The translations under genes and the position numbers were made by a program. Below the pieces are notes generated by a model. The model worked only from the letters and a program-made list of their open reading frames with translations, was not told the DNA's origin and searched no databases. From JBAXXL01 sp037127915 (GTDB taxonomy: Bacteria; Bacteroidota; Ignavibacteria; Kapaibacteriales; UBA2268), in the NCBI GenBank assembly GCA_037127915.1, contig JBAXXL010000006.1, positions 1-64,000 of the forward strand: 64,000 bases of DNA. Reading direction: 5' to 3'. This document shows positions 26,176-34,329 of this stretch, piece after piece (the first letter of the stretch is position 1; each line of letters begins with the position of its first letter).

Positions 26176-26892
26176 ATGATTTCAAAACTAAAAATAATAC
26201 TATTTCTAGTATTTGTTCCGTTAGTTAATCTTAACTCACAGATTGTTGAGTGTCCACAGGATTATGACCCACTTCAATGGGGATATCCACCATTACGCGC
26301 TCGTTATTGCGATCACGTGCAACCACCATCCTCATTATGTTACGTTGACTATTTTAAGAAAATAATCAATGATAACAGAACAGAAATCATCATTGATTGG
26401 TCAAGTTATTATGGTACAGAGCCGTATAATAATTTAACTACTGATGAAATAAAAGATTTCTTGTATATTTCGATCGTTCAAAACTCAGCTAATCAATCAG
26501 CTCCTTGGGTAGGAATAAAACAATTTGTTATTATTGAAAAATCACAATGTGCGGGTGGGCGATTTTGCTATTTCCAAACTAACCAATCTGCCGATATAGT
26601 CTGTGGTAATACTGAGTGTTGGAGCCAAGCGGAAATCGATGCATTAAAATATACTTACAACAATATTAATTATTGGAGGATTGGAAAAGTGGTTAATTGT
26701 GGAATTAAATGCTGTGAAAGGATTGTCTCTGTAGAAATAATAAACGATAGACGTGTTATCACAGGAATGACACTTGATGAATACCCGGGAACATCATGTG
26801 ACCCAGGAGTTAATGGTTCACATTGCAAGGATATTAATAATACATTAGAATGTTCAGGCGGATGTGGTTTCGGTTGGACAATTAGAGAATAA
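26176..26892 (+). CDS. Exported Cys-rich protein, paralogue of the gene at 28389
   Basis: A 238-residue exported protein; I start it at ATG 26176, which gives a normal signal peptide ending VNLNSQ, rather than at TTG 26161. The mature part has about 15 cysteines. Blocks shared with the protein at 28389-29084 include IIIDWSSYYG versus IIDWSTFNN, VNCGIKCCERIVSVE versus VSCGAKCCARVYTAY, and a closing CxxxC-rich segment (NTLECSGGCGFG versus LDCDGNPLPCNSNC). I do not recognise a named family. The many cysteines suggest a disulfide-stabilised periplasmic or surface protein. A GGAG 13 bases downstream of its stop region leads into the next gene. Confidence 0.72.
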   Translation: MISKLKIILFLVFVPLVNLNSQIVECPQDYDPLQWGYPPLRARYCDHVQPPSSLCYVDYFKKIINDNRTEIIIDWSSYYGTEPYNNLTTDEIKDFLYISIVQNSANQSAPWVGIKQFVIIEKSQCAGGRFCYFQTNQSADIVCGNTECWSQAEIDALKYTYNNINYWRIGKVVNCGIKCCERIVSVEIINDRRVITGMTLDEYPGTSCDPGVNGSHCKDINNTLECSGGCGFGWTIRE

Positions 26893-26905
26893 GGAGATAA
26901 AATCA

Positions 26906-28378
26906 ATGAAAAAAAAATCGATATTTATTTTGTTATTTCTATTAATAACAAATATTGTCAACGCGCAGTATATAAAAGATGTTAAAGAACATTTGAATAT
27001 ATCAAATATTATACGCGCTATTGAATATCAAGGTGATGTTTATGTATTAGGTTCTTACACTTCTGATAAAGAAGGTGTACAATGCGGAGTTACAGTAATA
27101 AAAAATGATAGTTATGTTTTACTTCCAACGACTTATACTGTCAATGGAATTGAAAAGAAATTGTACTTCACTAGTAACAATATCACATTCGATAAAAATG
27201 GAAGTATTTGGATAGCCGGAAAAAGTTTATATTGCTACAAAGATGAAAAGTGGAACGAATACTATATAAATGATGAATACAAAGAATTTAGGAAAATACA
27301 ACAACATTGTGTTGATATTTTCGGTAATGTGTGGTTCCAAACATGGGTGCGAGTTAATTCAAGTACTGGATTTACTGAAATATACAAGTATAATGGAATA
27401 AACTACACAAAACTTATGGGGACCAAATACCCAGCAAGTTTTTCATCTGAAGCGGGACCTTATTTTCAAACCCAAACTTTAACGCCGCTTTCCGATGGAA
27501 GAGTCATGATTTTTAGATTGCGCGGACCGGCAGATGATGATTGGATAGAAGGAGAAGAAAATGGTGAGATTGTAATTTTCAATCAAGATGGGCAATATAA
27601 TTATCTAAAAATCAAAACTAACGATTCTGATGAATACAAGGATTGGTCAAAATATGTTGTTTCTATTTTTGAAGAAAGTGCCAACAAATATTGGTTTAAT
27701 TTAAATTTCATTTCATGGTATGACAATCCGGCAACAATGACCGGAGGTCATTTTTGTTGCGGAGGATTAACCATGTTTGATAATGGCAATTGGACTTTTT
27801 TTGATGAATCTAAGGGACTTACAAAAAAATATGACGGAACCTTTAACCCGACATTTAATACCATTAAGTATAAAGAAAATATTTTAATTCAAACGTTAGG
27901 TCAAATTTATAATATTAAAAATAATAATTTAGAAAGTATGAATCAAAATTTAATTTCTGATAATTCATATTTGATACCCGCAAATTCTTATTTTGCTTTA
28001 GATTCAAATATTAACAATTACTGGAAGGGATTTTTTACAAATAAATCCGATTATCCAACATATTCACCAATGTTTGTAAAAGATAATGAACTTTGGCTTG
28101 TTACAGAAAAGGGCATATTAGTTATTAATGCCGATATAACAGGTATAAAAGACAATAAAAACGATTTCGAAATATATCCCAATCCGGCAGATAATTATAT
28201 TAATTTACCGGATGGAATTAAGAATTATAAAATATTGAATTCAACGGGTAAAATTATTACAGAAGGCGATAAATGCGAAAAGGTCAATATTAATGGTTTT
28301 ATAAAAGGAATATATTTTATTCGTATCACGGACAGAAATGATAATATTATTTTGAAAAAATTTATTAAAATTTATTAG
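26906..28378 (+). CDS. T9SS-sorted propeller-like exported protein
   Basis: A 490-residue protein starting at ATG 26906, supported by a GGAG just upstream and by the signal peptide ending VNAQ. The body has repeated strand motifs such as NNITFDKNGSIWIAGKSLY and CVDIFGNVWFQTW, resembling the two-component-regulator/ligand-binding propeller units of exported Bacteroidota proteins. A T9SS sorting tail occupies the last 75 residues (YPNPADNYINLPDG ... GIYFIRITDR). It lies between two Cys-rich paralogues with 13- and 10-base gaps, so the three genes form an operon under the promoter at 26059. The function is unknown. Confidence 0.75.
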   Translation: MKKKSIFILLFLLITNIVNAQYIKDVKEHLNISNIIRAIEYQGDVYVLGSYTSDKEGVQCGVTVIKNDSYVLLPTTYTVNGIEKKLYFTSNNITFDKNGSIWIAGKSLYCYKDEKWNEYYINDEYKEFRKIQQHCVDIFGNVWFQTWVRVNSSTGFTEIYKYNGINYTKLMGTKYPASFSSEAGPYFQTQTLTPLSDGRVMIFRLRGPADDDWIEGEENGEIVIFNQDGQYNYLKIKTNDSDEYKDWSKYVVSIFEESANKYWFNLNFISWYDNPATMTGGHFCCGGLTMFDNGNWTFFDESKGLTKKYDGTFNPTFNTIKYKENILIQTLGQIYNIKNNNLESMNQNLISDNSYLIPANSYFALDSNINNYWKGFFTNKSDYPTYSPMFVKDNELWLVTEKGILVINADITGIKDNKNDFEIYPNPADNYINLPDGIKNYKILNSTGKIITEGDKCEKVNINGFIKGIYFIRITDRNDNIILKKFIKIY

Positions 28379-28388
28379 TGGAGTTAAA

Positions 28389-29084
28389 ATGAGAAAATTA
28401 TTGTTTTCTATTGGTGTAGTTTTCATATTGAATATGGCATTAATTTTTGCACAAAATTTGTGCCCTGATCCAACGCTTTGGACAAGTGAAACGGAAACAT
28501 ATTATCTTACGGATTTTGACTATAGTAGTCAGGTTGATTATAAGACAGGAATAGTAAATACCCCGAGTGGTAACAACAGAGGAGTGATTATAGATTGGAG
28601 CACATTTAACAACCAAATCCCAATCTTAAGAACAACGACAATTAAAAAACTTTTAGAGCTTGATATTGTCTCCAAATTGATTCCGCAAACACCACCAGAT
28701 TTGTCACACACAGTGTACGTTTATTATGAATCGGAATGTAAAACGACGGTATCTTTGTGGCTTAATCTCGTCGAGACGCCTCTTGAAGATTGTTGTGATG
28801 ATGGTTTTCCTGATCCTGAAAGTGCAGTTAATAAAGAACTTAATGCTCATACTTATAGATCAAAGGAAATAACTAAACAAGTTAGTTGTGGTGCAAAATG
28901 CTGTGCGCGTGTTTATACTGCTTATTGGCATTTTGATGATATGGATCATAGGTATCATTTCGTATTAGATGATTTAACAACTGTTTCTATTACAGATTGC
29001 AATTCAACCACAACATTTCTTGATTGTGATGGAAATCCATTACCATGTAACAGTAATTGTTATGACCCAAATTATGAAGAGTAA
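28389..29084 (+). CDS. Exported Cys-rich protein, paralogue of the gene at 26176
   Basis: A 231-residue protein with a signal peptide ending LIFAQ. It shares the IIDWS block, the IKKLLELDIV versus IKDFLYISIV helix, the CGxKCCxR block and a Cys-rich end with the first gene of this operon. No T9SS tail is seen. GGAG lies eight bases before the ATG. The duplication on both sides of a T9SS cargo gene suggests the two small proteins act with it or bind the same target, but that is only inferred from gene order. Not recognised as a characterised family. Confidence 0.72.
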   Translation: MRKLLFSIGVVFILNMALIFAQNLCPDPTLWTSETETYYLTDFDYSSQVDYKTGIVNTPSGNNRGVIIDWSTFNNQIPILRTTTIKKLLELDIVSKLIPQTPPDLSHTVYVYYESECKTTVSLWLNLVETPLEDCCDDGFPDPESAVNKELNAHTYRSKEITKQVSCGAKCCARVYTAYWHFDDMDHRYHFVLDDLTTVSITDCNSTTTFLDCDGNPLPCNSNCYDPNYEE

Positions 29085-29144
29085 TTAGATTTTTTGATAA
29101 ATTATTTTTTTATCAAATCTATGTCCTTCAATTCATCGAACAGC

Positions 29145-29181
29145 ACCCCAAAAGTTAGACAAAAAACTTTTGGGGTATTTT
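29145..29181 (+). terminator. Terminator at the end of the Cys-rich operon, possibly derived from insertion-sequence ends
   Basis: accccaaaagtt / aacttttggggt forms a 12-bp perfect stem followed by attttat. The sequence gcaccccaaaagttagaca resembles the ends of IS150-type IS3-family elements. No transposase is present. Confidence 0.65.
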
Positions 29182-29272
29182 ATGTTCTTAGTAACCAATT
29201 TATTTGTAATATTTGTTTGATTTACATATCATTTATTTTATGTATTTTAATAGTAGTTTCATAATATAAAAA

Positions 29273-29310
29273 AAAACTCATCCGATGACTGCCAGTCATC
29301 GGATGAGTTT
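29273..29310. terminator. Bidirectional CATCCGATGAC-family hairpin
   Basis: aaaactcatccgatgactg / cagtcatcggatgagtttt-like inverted repeat, with an A-run on the left and Ts on the right, so it could terminate in either direction. It lies between the Cys-rich operon and the next transcription unit. Confidence 0.7.
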
Positions 29311-29410
29311 ACATTCAATTTTTTCCACTAATATGAAACATTTGGCATACAAATTGGTATTATAATCATAAGAATTTTAATTATTAATTATTTTTTCGGG
29401 GGAAAAAGTA

Positions 29411-29518
29411 ATGGAAGCAGAATTTGTAAAAACGGCGTTTATTTTGGTCGCGGGTATATTAATTTGGGTTATGACGCGCGTAGATTTGAAAACGAGCAAT
29501 AGAGTAAATAAAAAATAG
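29411..29518 (+). CDS. Small single-pass membrane protein (35 residues)
   Basis: ATG 29411 opens a 35-codon frame ending at TAG 29516-29518: a short acidic start (MEAEFVK), one hydrophobic segment (FILVAGILIWVM) and a basic tail (TRVDLKTSNRVNKK). A purine-rich gggggaaaaag tract lies just upstream of the ATG. Six bases separate it from the NlpC/P60 lipoprotein gene, so they may share a message. The inside-positive tail predicts N-out/C-in topology. Small size limits certainty that it is translated; I do not recognise it. Confidence 0.5.
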   Translation: MEAEFVKTAFILVAGILIWVMTRVDLKTSNRVNKK

Positions 29519-29524
29519 GTTTGT

Positions 29525-30091
29525 ATGCGTAAAAAAATTGGTTATATAGTATTTATCGTGGCTTTTATTGGGGTCTTGAGCGGATGTTCATCTTCTGTTC
29601 GGTTTTCCAGCAATAAGTTCGTTACTAAAACCGGTTATACTAAAACTAAATCGCAAACCCAATCTATTACCAAAACTCAAAAATCTACTTTTCCGCTTTT
29701 GACTGAAAGCAAAAAATCGGGCAAAATCCGCGAAATCACCGAAAAATGGATTGGTACTCCCTATTGCATATCGGGTTATTCGAAAGATTGCACAGATTGT
29801 TCTGGTTTTGTTCAAAGTGTTTACAAAGAACTCGGCATCTGTTTACCGCGTACAGCAAAAGAACAATCTATTTACACAGAGCCGATTAGTGAATCGGAAG
29901 CCGTAACGGGAGATTTGGTCTTTTTCAGCAAGAATGGCACTGTAAACCACGTAGGAATATACTTATCGAATGGTACATTCGTTCACGCCTCCTCTTCTAA
30001 AGGTGTAGTAATCGAAGAACTCACCACCACATATTATAGCAAGAATTTCGCCGGCTTCGGGAGAATCCGCGAATTCTATTCTATGAATTAG
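29525..30091 (+). CDS. NlpC/P60 (C40) peptidoglycan endopeptidase lipoprotein
   Basis: This 188-residue lipoprotein has its signal peptide and lipobox at LSGC, with Cys21 the likely lipidated residue. The catalytic domain (about 75-185) belongs to the NlpC/P60 cysteine peptidases: Cys in KDCTDCSGFVQSVY near residue 97 and His in VNHVGIYLSNGTFVHASSS near residue 143. Such enzymes cleave peptidoglycan stem peptides (D-Glu/meso-DAP bond). The Ser/Thr/Lys-rich linker at 28-70 would let the domain reach the cell wall from its membrane anchor. It converges with the CCA-enzyme gene, ending 18 bases from it. Confidence 0.9.
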   Translation: MRKKIGYIVFIVAFIGVLSGCSSSVRFSSNKFVTKTGYTKTKSQTQSITKTQKSTFPLLTESKKSGKIREITEKWIGTPYCISGYSKDCTDCSGFVQSVYKELGICLPRTAKEQSIYTEPISESEAVTGDLVFFSKNGTVNHVGIYLSNGTFVHASSSKGVVIEELTTTYYSKNFAGFGRIREFYSMN

Positions 30092-30108
30092 AAAAATGTT
30101 CTAATAAT

Positions 30109-31581
30109 TTATTTAAGATGTGCCGGTTTTATCCAATCCGGCGTGGCTGTTTGTATTTCGCTCATCCATAGTTCTTTATTCGCAAGGAAATACACTTTGG
30201 CAGGTTCATATTCATTTGGTATAAACCCATCTAAGATGGCTTCTTCAATATTATGCTTTATCACACCCACCGCGCGGCACGGAGCGATATTGCAAATCTC
30301 CATAATCTCCTCACCACGGACAGGAGATTGAAATTCAGCTAATTTATCCCTTAACTGAACATCGAGAATTTTCTGGAATACCCTTTCGTAATTCCCTTTG
30401 TACTTTTCTTCCAAATTCGGCTTCTTTGTTGTTATATCAGCGCGAACTAATGTAAACAAGTCCTCCAAATCGGCTCCTGCGTTTGCGGCTAAGCGGCGGA
30501 TAGCTGAATCGGTTATATCTTCGTCAACCAATGCCATTGGTCTTTGGTGCATTCTGATTAACTTTTCAACATACGCCAAATCGTCCATCGGAAGGCGCAT
30601 CCTTCTGAAAATCCGTTTCATCATTCTGGCGCCTGTTTCTTCGTGCCCGTGGAACGACCAGCCGGTCCCTTCAATAAAGCGTTTCGATTTCGGCTTGCCG
30701 ATGTCGTGAACCAATGCCGTAAATCTCAGCCAAAAATTGTCGGTCTGAGCCGCTACATTTTTCAAAACTTTAATAGAGTGGAGCAAAACATCTTTATGAG
30801 CATAAACGGAATTTTCTTCGGCTACTATCTCGACACCTTTCAAATCAGCCAATTCCGGGAAAATTTCGCGCAACAATCCCGTATCTAAGAGTATCATCAT
30901 ACCCGTTTCGGGATTGTCCGATGCAATAATCTTGAAGAGTTCCTCGGTTATTCTTTCCTGCGAAATTATCCCAATTCTATCTTTCATTTTAGAAATAGCG
31001 TCTAAACTTTCTTTTTCGATTTCGAAATTAAGCTGAGCGGCAAATCGTGCGGCGCGCATCATACGCAAAGGGTCATCACTGTAGGTCGTTTCTGGCTCCA
31101 GCGGCGTTTTCAGAATCTTTGCGTCCAAATCCTTGAGTCCGTCGAAATAATCGACTATGGTACCCAAATCGTCCTTATTCAGCGATACAGCTATTGAATT
31201 AACCGTGAAATCCCGACGCTTGATATCATCATAGAATGTTCCGTCCGTAACTATCGGATTTCTTGAGTTTTCGACATATTCTTCTTTGCGTGTGCCAACG
31301 AATTCCAATTTATATTTACCCACAGGAACTAATGCCGTTTTGAACCTTTCATATATTACAGCTTTAGATTTGAAATGCGCGGCAACATATTTTGCAAATT
31401 CAATCGAATCACCCAAAACAGTGATATCAATATCTTCGCGCTTGCGCTTTAAAAAATAATCGCGCACAAATCCGCCCACAGCATAGATTTTGACATTTTT
31501 TTCTGCGGCTAATTGACTTAACTGAAGAATTATATCTTCAGTAATTTCAATTTTTAGCTCTATTTTATTTTCATTTTCCAT
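30109..31581 (-). CDS. cca: CCA tRNA nucleotidyltransferase with HD domain
   Basis: A 490-residue class II nucleotidyltransferase. The N-terminal motif GGFVRDYFLKRKREDIDITV (about 30-49) holds the metal-binding DxD. RRDFTVNSIAV and PLRMMRAARFAAQLNF mark the neck region, and an HD domain (ALVHDIGKPK) lies near residue 280. It probably adds or repairs the 3' CCA of tRNAs. This fits the window, where both tRNA-Pro genes lack an encoded CCA; poly(A) polymerase activity is the alternative. I start at ATG 31581, because the upstream GTG at 31617 lies within the terminator of the preceding transketolase operon. Confidence 0.9.
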   Translation of the reverse strand: MENENKIELKIEITEDIILQLSQLAAEKNVKIYAVGGFVRDYFLKRKREDIDITVLGDSIEFAKYVAAHFKSKAVIYERFKTALVPVGKYKLEFVGTRKEEYVENSRNPIVTDGTFYDDIKRRDFTVNSIAVSLNKDDLGTIVDYFDGLKDLDAKILKTPLEPETTYSDDPLRMMRAARFAAQLNFEIEKESLDAISKMKDRIGIISQERITEELFKIIASDNPETGMMILLDTGLLREIFPELADLKGVEIVAEENSVYAHKDVLLHSIKVLKNVAAQTDNFWLRFTALVHDIGKPKSKRFIEGTGWSFHGHEETGARMMKRIFRRMRLPMDDLAYVEKLIRMHQRPMALVDEDITDSAIRRLAANAGADLEDLFTLVRADITTKKPNLEEKYKGNYERVFQKILDVQLRDKLAEFQSPVRGEEIMEICNIAPCRAVGVIKHNIEEAILDGFIPNEYEPAKVYFLANKELWMSEIQTATPDWIKPAHLK

Positions 31582-31582
31582 A

Positions 31583-31610
31583 AAAAAAAGGCGATGCTTA
31601 ACACGTCGCC
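31583..31610 (-). terminator. Terminator of the transketolase operon
   Basis: On the minus strand the stem ggcga...tcgcc (aggcgacgtgttaagcatcgcc) is followed by eight Ts, 13 bases after the tktB stop. Its position rules against the longer GTG start of the CCA enzyme. Confidence 0.75.
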
Positions 31611-31623
31611 TAAACACTCAATA

Positions 31624-32637
31624 TTAGTCTTTAAATTCTACATCATAATCGATAGGACTAAGGTAACTGACATTTTTGGATTTCTTTCGTTCAATAGCTT
31701 TTAATGCTAAATTATAAATTGATTCCCAATTTAAATGGTACCTTTCGAGCAGTTCTTCCGGTTCGCCGCTTTGGCCGAATGTATCTTTCATCCCCAAAAA
31801 TTCCATTGGAACGGGACAATTTTTAACAACTACTTCGGCAACAGCAGAACCCATTCCACCGAATATCTGATGTTCTTCAGCTGTTACGATAGCTCCACAT
31901 TCATTTGCGGCATTAGTAATAGTAACAACGTCAATCGGTTTTACTGTATGGTTATTAATTACACGTGCTTTTATCCCATGCCTTTTTTCCAATTCTTCGG
32001 CGGCTAAGATTGCAGGCCAAACTAAATGACCGCAAGCAATTAGAGCAACGTCATTACCCTCGCGGTAAACATCTGCTTTTCCAATTTCAAAAGGTGTATC
32101 CTCTGTTGTAAACATTGGTACTGAAGGTCTGCCAAATCTTAAATAAGAAGGTCCCCCTGCTTTGAGCAGAGCGGCAGTTGCTTTTTTTGTCTGCCAATAA
32201 TCGCAAGGAATAACCAATTTCATATTCGGCAAAGTTCTTAAAAAAGATACTTCTTCCAATGATTGATGTGTAGCACCATCGGGACCAACAGTTACTCCCG
32301 CGTGGCCACCACCTATCAAAACATCAACATTATTATAACAAACCGAAATCCTTAGCTGGTCGGCATTTCTCAATGCTACAAACGCGCTATAACCAGAAAA
32401 AACAGCCTTTTTCCCTGATAAAGCCAGCCCTGCGGCTATTGTTGTTGCATTTTGCTCAGCTATTCCGATTGAGAAAAAGCGTTCAGGATAAGCATCTCTA
32501 AAATAAGATGTTAAAACTGAACCGCTGACGTCGGCACCAAGTACCACTAAATTATCATATATTTTACCCATTTCAAGCAATGCTTCACCGAAGCCTTGAC
32601 GTGTGGGTTTTGAACCATAATTTTCATATTTCTGCAT
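31624..32637 (-). CDS. Transketolase, C-terminal subunit
   Basis: This 337-residue protein corresponds to the central pyrimidine-binding and C-terminal domains of transketolase. Visible features are RQGFGEALLEMGK, the ADVSGSV segment, GIAEQNATTIAAGLALSGKK (with the catalytic Glu of the Pyr domain near residue 63) and the closing GMKDTFGQSGEPEELL. Together with the N-terminal subunit at 33269-34150 it would form a split transketolase. That enzyme moves two-carbon units between sugar phosphates in the pentose phosphate pathway. A lipoprotein gene separates the two halves. Its ATG abuts the stop of that lipoprotein gene. Confidence 0.92.
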   Translation of the reverse strand: MQKYENYGSKPTRQGFGEALLEMGKIYDNLVVLGADVSGSVLTSYFRDAYPERFFSIGIAEQNATTIAAGLALSGKKAVFSGYSAFVALRNADQLRISVCYNNVDVLIGGGHAGVTVGPDGATHQSLEEVSFLRTLPNMKLVIPCDYWQTKKATAALLKAGGPSYLRFGRPSVPMFTTEDTPFEIGKADVYREGNDVALIACGHLVWPAILAAEELEKRHGIKARVINNHTVKPIDVVTITNAANECGAIVTAEEHQIFGGMGSAVAEVVVKNCPVPMEFLGMKDTFGQSGEPEELLERYHLNWESIYNLALKAIERKKSKNVSYLSPIDYDVEFKD

Positions 32638-33275
32638 TATTGCGCCTTAAATATCTGTGTATCAATTTTTGATAAGAATTCCACCATCAAATCTGTTGAT
32701 GCTGAAGGTCCGTGAACGCGAATTTTAATATTATAACGTCCGCTGTATAGCAAACTCATCCACCCCATATTCTTTACCGGATTCCAAGTAATATAACCCT
32801 TACCGCCTCTATCAAAATAAGGTTTCGTATCAAAATTCTCGATTTCGGGAAGTTTGGTATCGTAAATTTCGGGTGTAAGTACTTTTTTTCGAGGTGAGTA
32901 ATCTGTAATATCTATAGTAATTATCGAATTATCGGATTTTACATACTGCCCTTTTACCACAACTATTATACTGCCGTCATCGTCCATTTTAGAACTCGAT
33001 GCCGGACGGGTTTGGTAATCGCCATACGCAGCCGGAAGCAATTTGCTAAGTTCATCTGTCGTTAATGAACCTTTTGTGTCTGTTATAGGCGGCTCATTAA
33101 TCAATTTCTCGGTATAAGCAATAGTTATACTGTCTTGCTTATAATCGGGTGAGCTTGTGGCTTTATTTTGAGCGTTTGTAGAAACATTATCCTTCTCAAT
33201 AATTTTATGTGGACAACATGAAATTAACGAGATAAGAAAAGTTACACCGATAAAATAAATTAAATTCTTTAACAT
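32637..33275 (-). CDS. Lipoprotein of unknown function between the transketolase halves
   Basis: A 212-residue lipoprotein (LISLISC, Cys20) followed by a flexible Ser/Thr/Asn-rich segment to about residue 65. The mature domain has LTTDELSKLLPAAYGDYQTR, then strand-rich segments including GSIIVVVKGQYVK and GKGYITWNPVKNMGWMSLL. The pattern suggests a small periplasmic or membrane-anchored beta domain; I do not recognise the family. It overlaps the N-terminal transketolase subunit by seven bases and abuts the C-terminal subunit. It must therefore be co-expressed with a cytoplasmic enzyme although it is exported itself. Confidence 0.72.
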   Translation of the reverse strand: MLKNLIYFIGVTFLISLISCCPHKIIEKDNVSTNAQNKATSSPDYKQDSITIAYTEKLINEPPITDTKGSLTTDELSKLLPAAYGDYQTRPASSSKMDDDGSIIVVVKGQYVKSDNSIITIDITDYSPRKKVLTPEIYDTKLPEIENFDTKPYFDRGGKGYITWNPVKNMGWMSLLYSGRYNIKIRVHGPSASTDLMVEFLSKIDTQIFKAQ

Positions 33276-34150
33276 ATTTTGTCCAAATCCTCGAGGGCTT
33301 TAATTGCTTGTTCAGGCTTAGGCGGATTACCGTGCCAATGGTAGTCGTCTTCCATAAATGAAACACATTTACCCATTATTGTTTTAGCAACTATTGCCAT
33401 AGGTTTATTTATACCGTTAGTTTGGTTTTGTTCAAATTTATCGAAAGCTGATATTATTTGTGAATAATCATTGCCATCGATTTCAATAACCTCAAACCCA
33501 AATGCGGAAAACTTCTCATTTAAAGGATATACGCTCATCACGTCCTTCACTCTGCCATCGATTTGACAATCATTATTGTCAATGATAACACAAAGGTTAT
33601 GCAATTTATGATGAGATGCCGCCATAGCCGCTTCCCAACATGAGCCTTCCTCTAATTCGCCATCGCCTACAACGCAAAATACCTTCCGCCTATTTTTGTC
33701 AACCAGCAAATCGCTTATCGCCATACCAACAGCTATCGAAATACCGTGTCCTAATGAACCTGTAGATGATTCAATTCCTGGTAAGCGATCCACATAACCG
33801 GGATGCCCTTGCAACCGTGAACCAAATTTTCTTAAGGTTGCCAATTCTTCGACAGGGAAAAATCCCGCTCGTGCTAATGCAGAGTATTGCACCGGAACCA
33901 TGTGCCCCCCGCTGAAAAGGAATCTATCGCGACCGGCCCATTGCCAATCATCAGAATGATATTTCATATAACCACCGAAGTACAGCACTGCGATTATATC
34001 ACTGATTCCTAAGGGACCGCCGCTGTGGCCCGATGCGGCTAAAGTTAAACTTTTAATAATGTCTTGGCGTAGTACTTTCGATATTTCTAAAAATTCCGAT
34101 GTATTCCGTTTTCGGTTGTCGAATAGTTTATGTTCAAATGTAATATTCAT
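33269..34150 (-). CDS. Transketolase, N-terminal subunit
   Basis: A 293-residue thiamine-diphosphate-binding half of transketolase. It shows LAASGHSGGPLGISDI near residue 37, LGHGISIAVGMA near 133 and the ThDP/Mg motif GDGELEEGSCWEAA ... IIDNNDCQ near 160-195. The ThDP-binding GDG...N signature is complete. Split transketolases of this type are common in bacteria and archaea. It opens a three-gene operon with the lipoprotein and the C-terminal subunit. The 180-base gap upstream separates it from a divergent lipoprotein gene. Confidence 0.92.
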   Translation of the reverse strand: MNITFEHKLFDNRKRNTSEFLEISKVLRQDIIKSLTLAASGHSGGPLGISDIIAVLYFGGYMKYHSDDWQWAGRDRFLFSGGHMVPVQYSALARAGFFPVEELATLRKFGSRLQGHPGYVDRLPGIESSTGSLGHGISIAVGMAISDLLVDKNRRKVFCVVGDGELEEGSCWEAAMAASHHKLHNLCVIIDNNDCQIDGRVKDVMSVYPLNEKFSAFGFEVIEIDGNDYSQIISAFDKFEQNQTNGINKPMAIVAKTIMGKCVSFMEDDYHWHGNPPKPEQAIKALEDLDKIC

Positions 34151-34246
34151 TTTTTAATTTCAGTTTTTGAAAAAACACTAATTGAATTAATACAAAATTA
34201 AAAAAAATTCAGAAACATTCAGCTTATCAATCATTTTTATACATTA

Positions 34247-34278
34247 TTTGTTAATAAGAAAAAGTTTTCTTAATTTTG
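34247..34278 (+). promoter_or_regulatory. Bacteroidota-type promoter of the 34330 lipoprotein gene
   Basis: TTTG at 34247-34250, a 20-bp spacer, then TAATTTTG at 34271-34278, 51 bases before the start codon. Both boxes match the TTTG/TAnnTTTG consensus exactly. Confidence 0.65.
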
Positions 34279-34329
34279 AATTTTTAATATGAATTTAATT
34301 ATTTATTAATATTTTATAGGAATGTATTT

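Noticed and set aside
30109..31617. Longer GTG-initiated CCA enzyme
   Set aside because: The extra residues would be encoded within a terminator hairpin of the upstream operon; ATG 31581 fits the family start.
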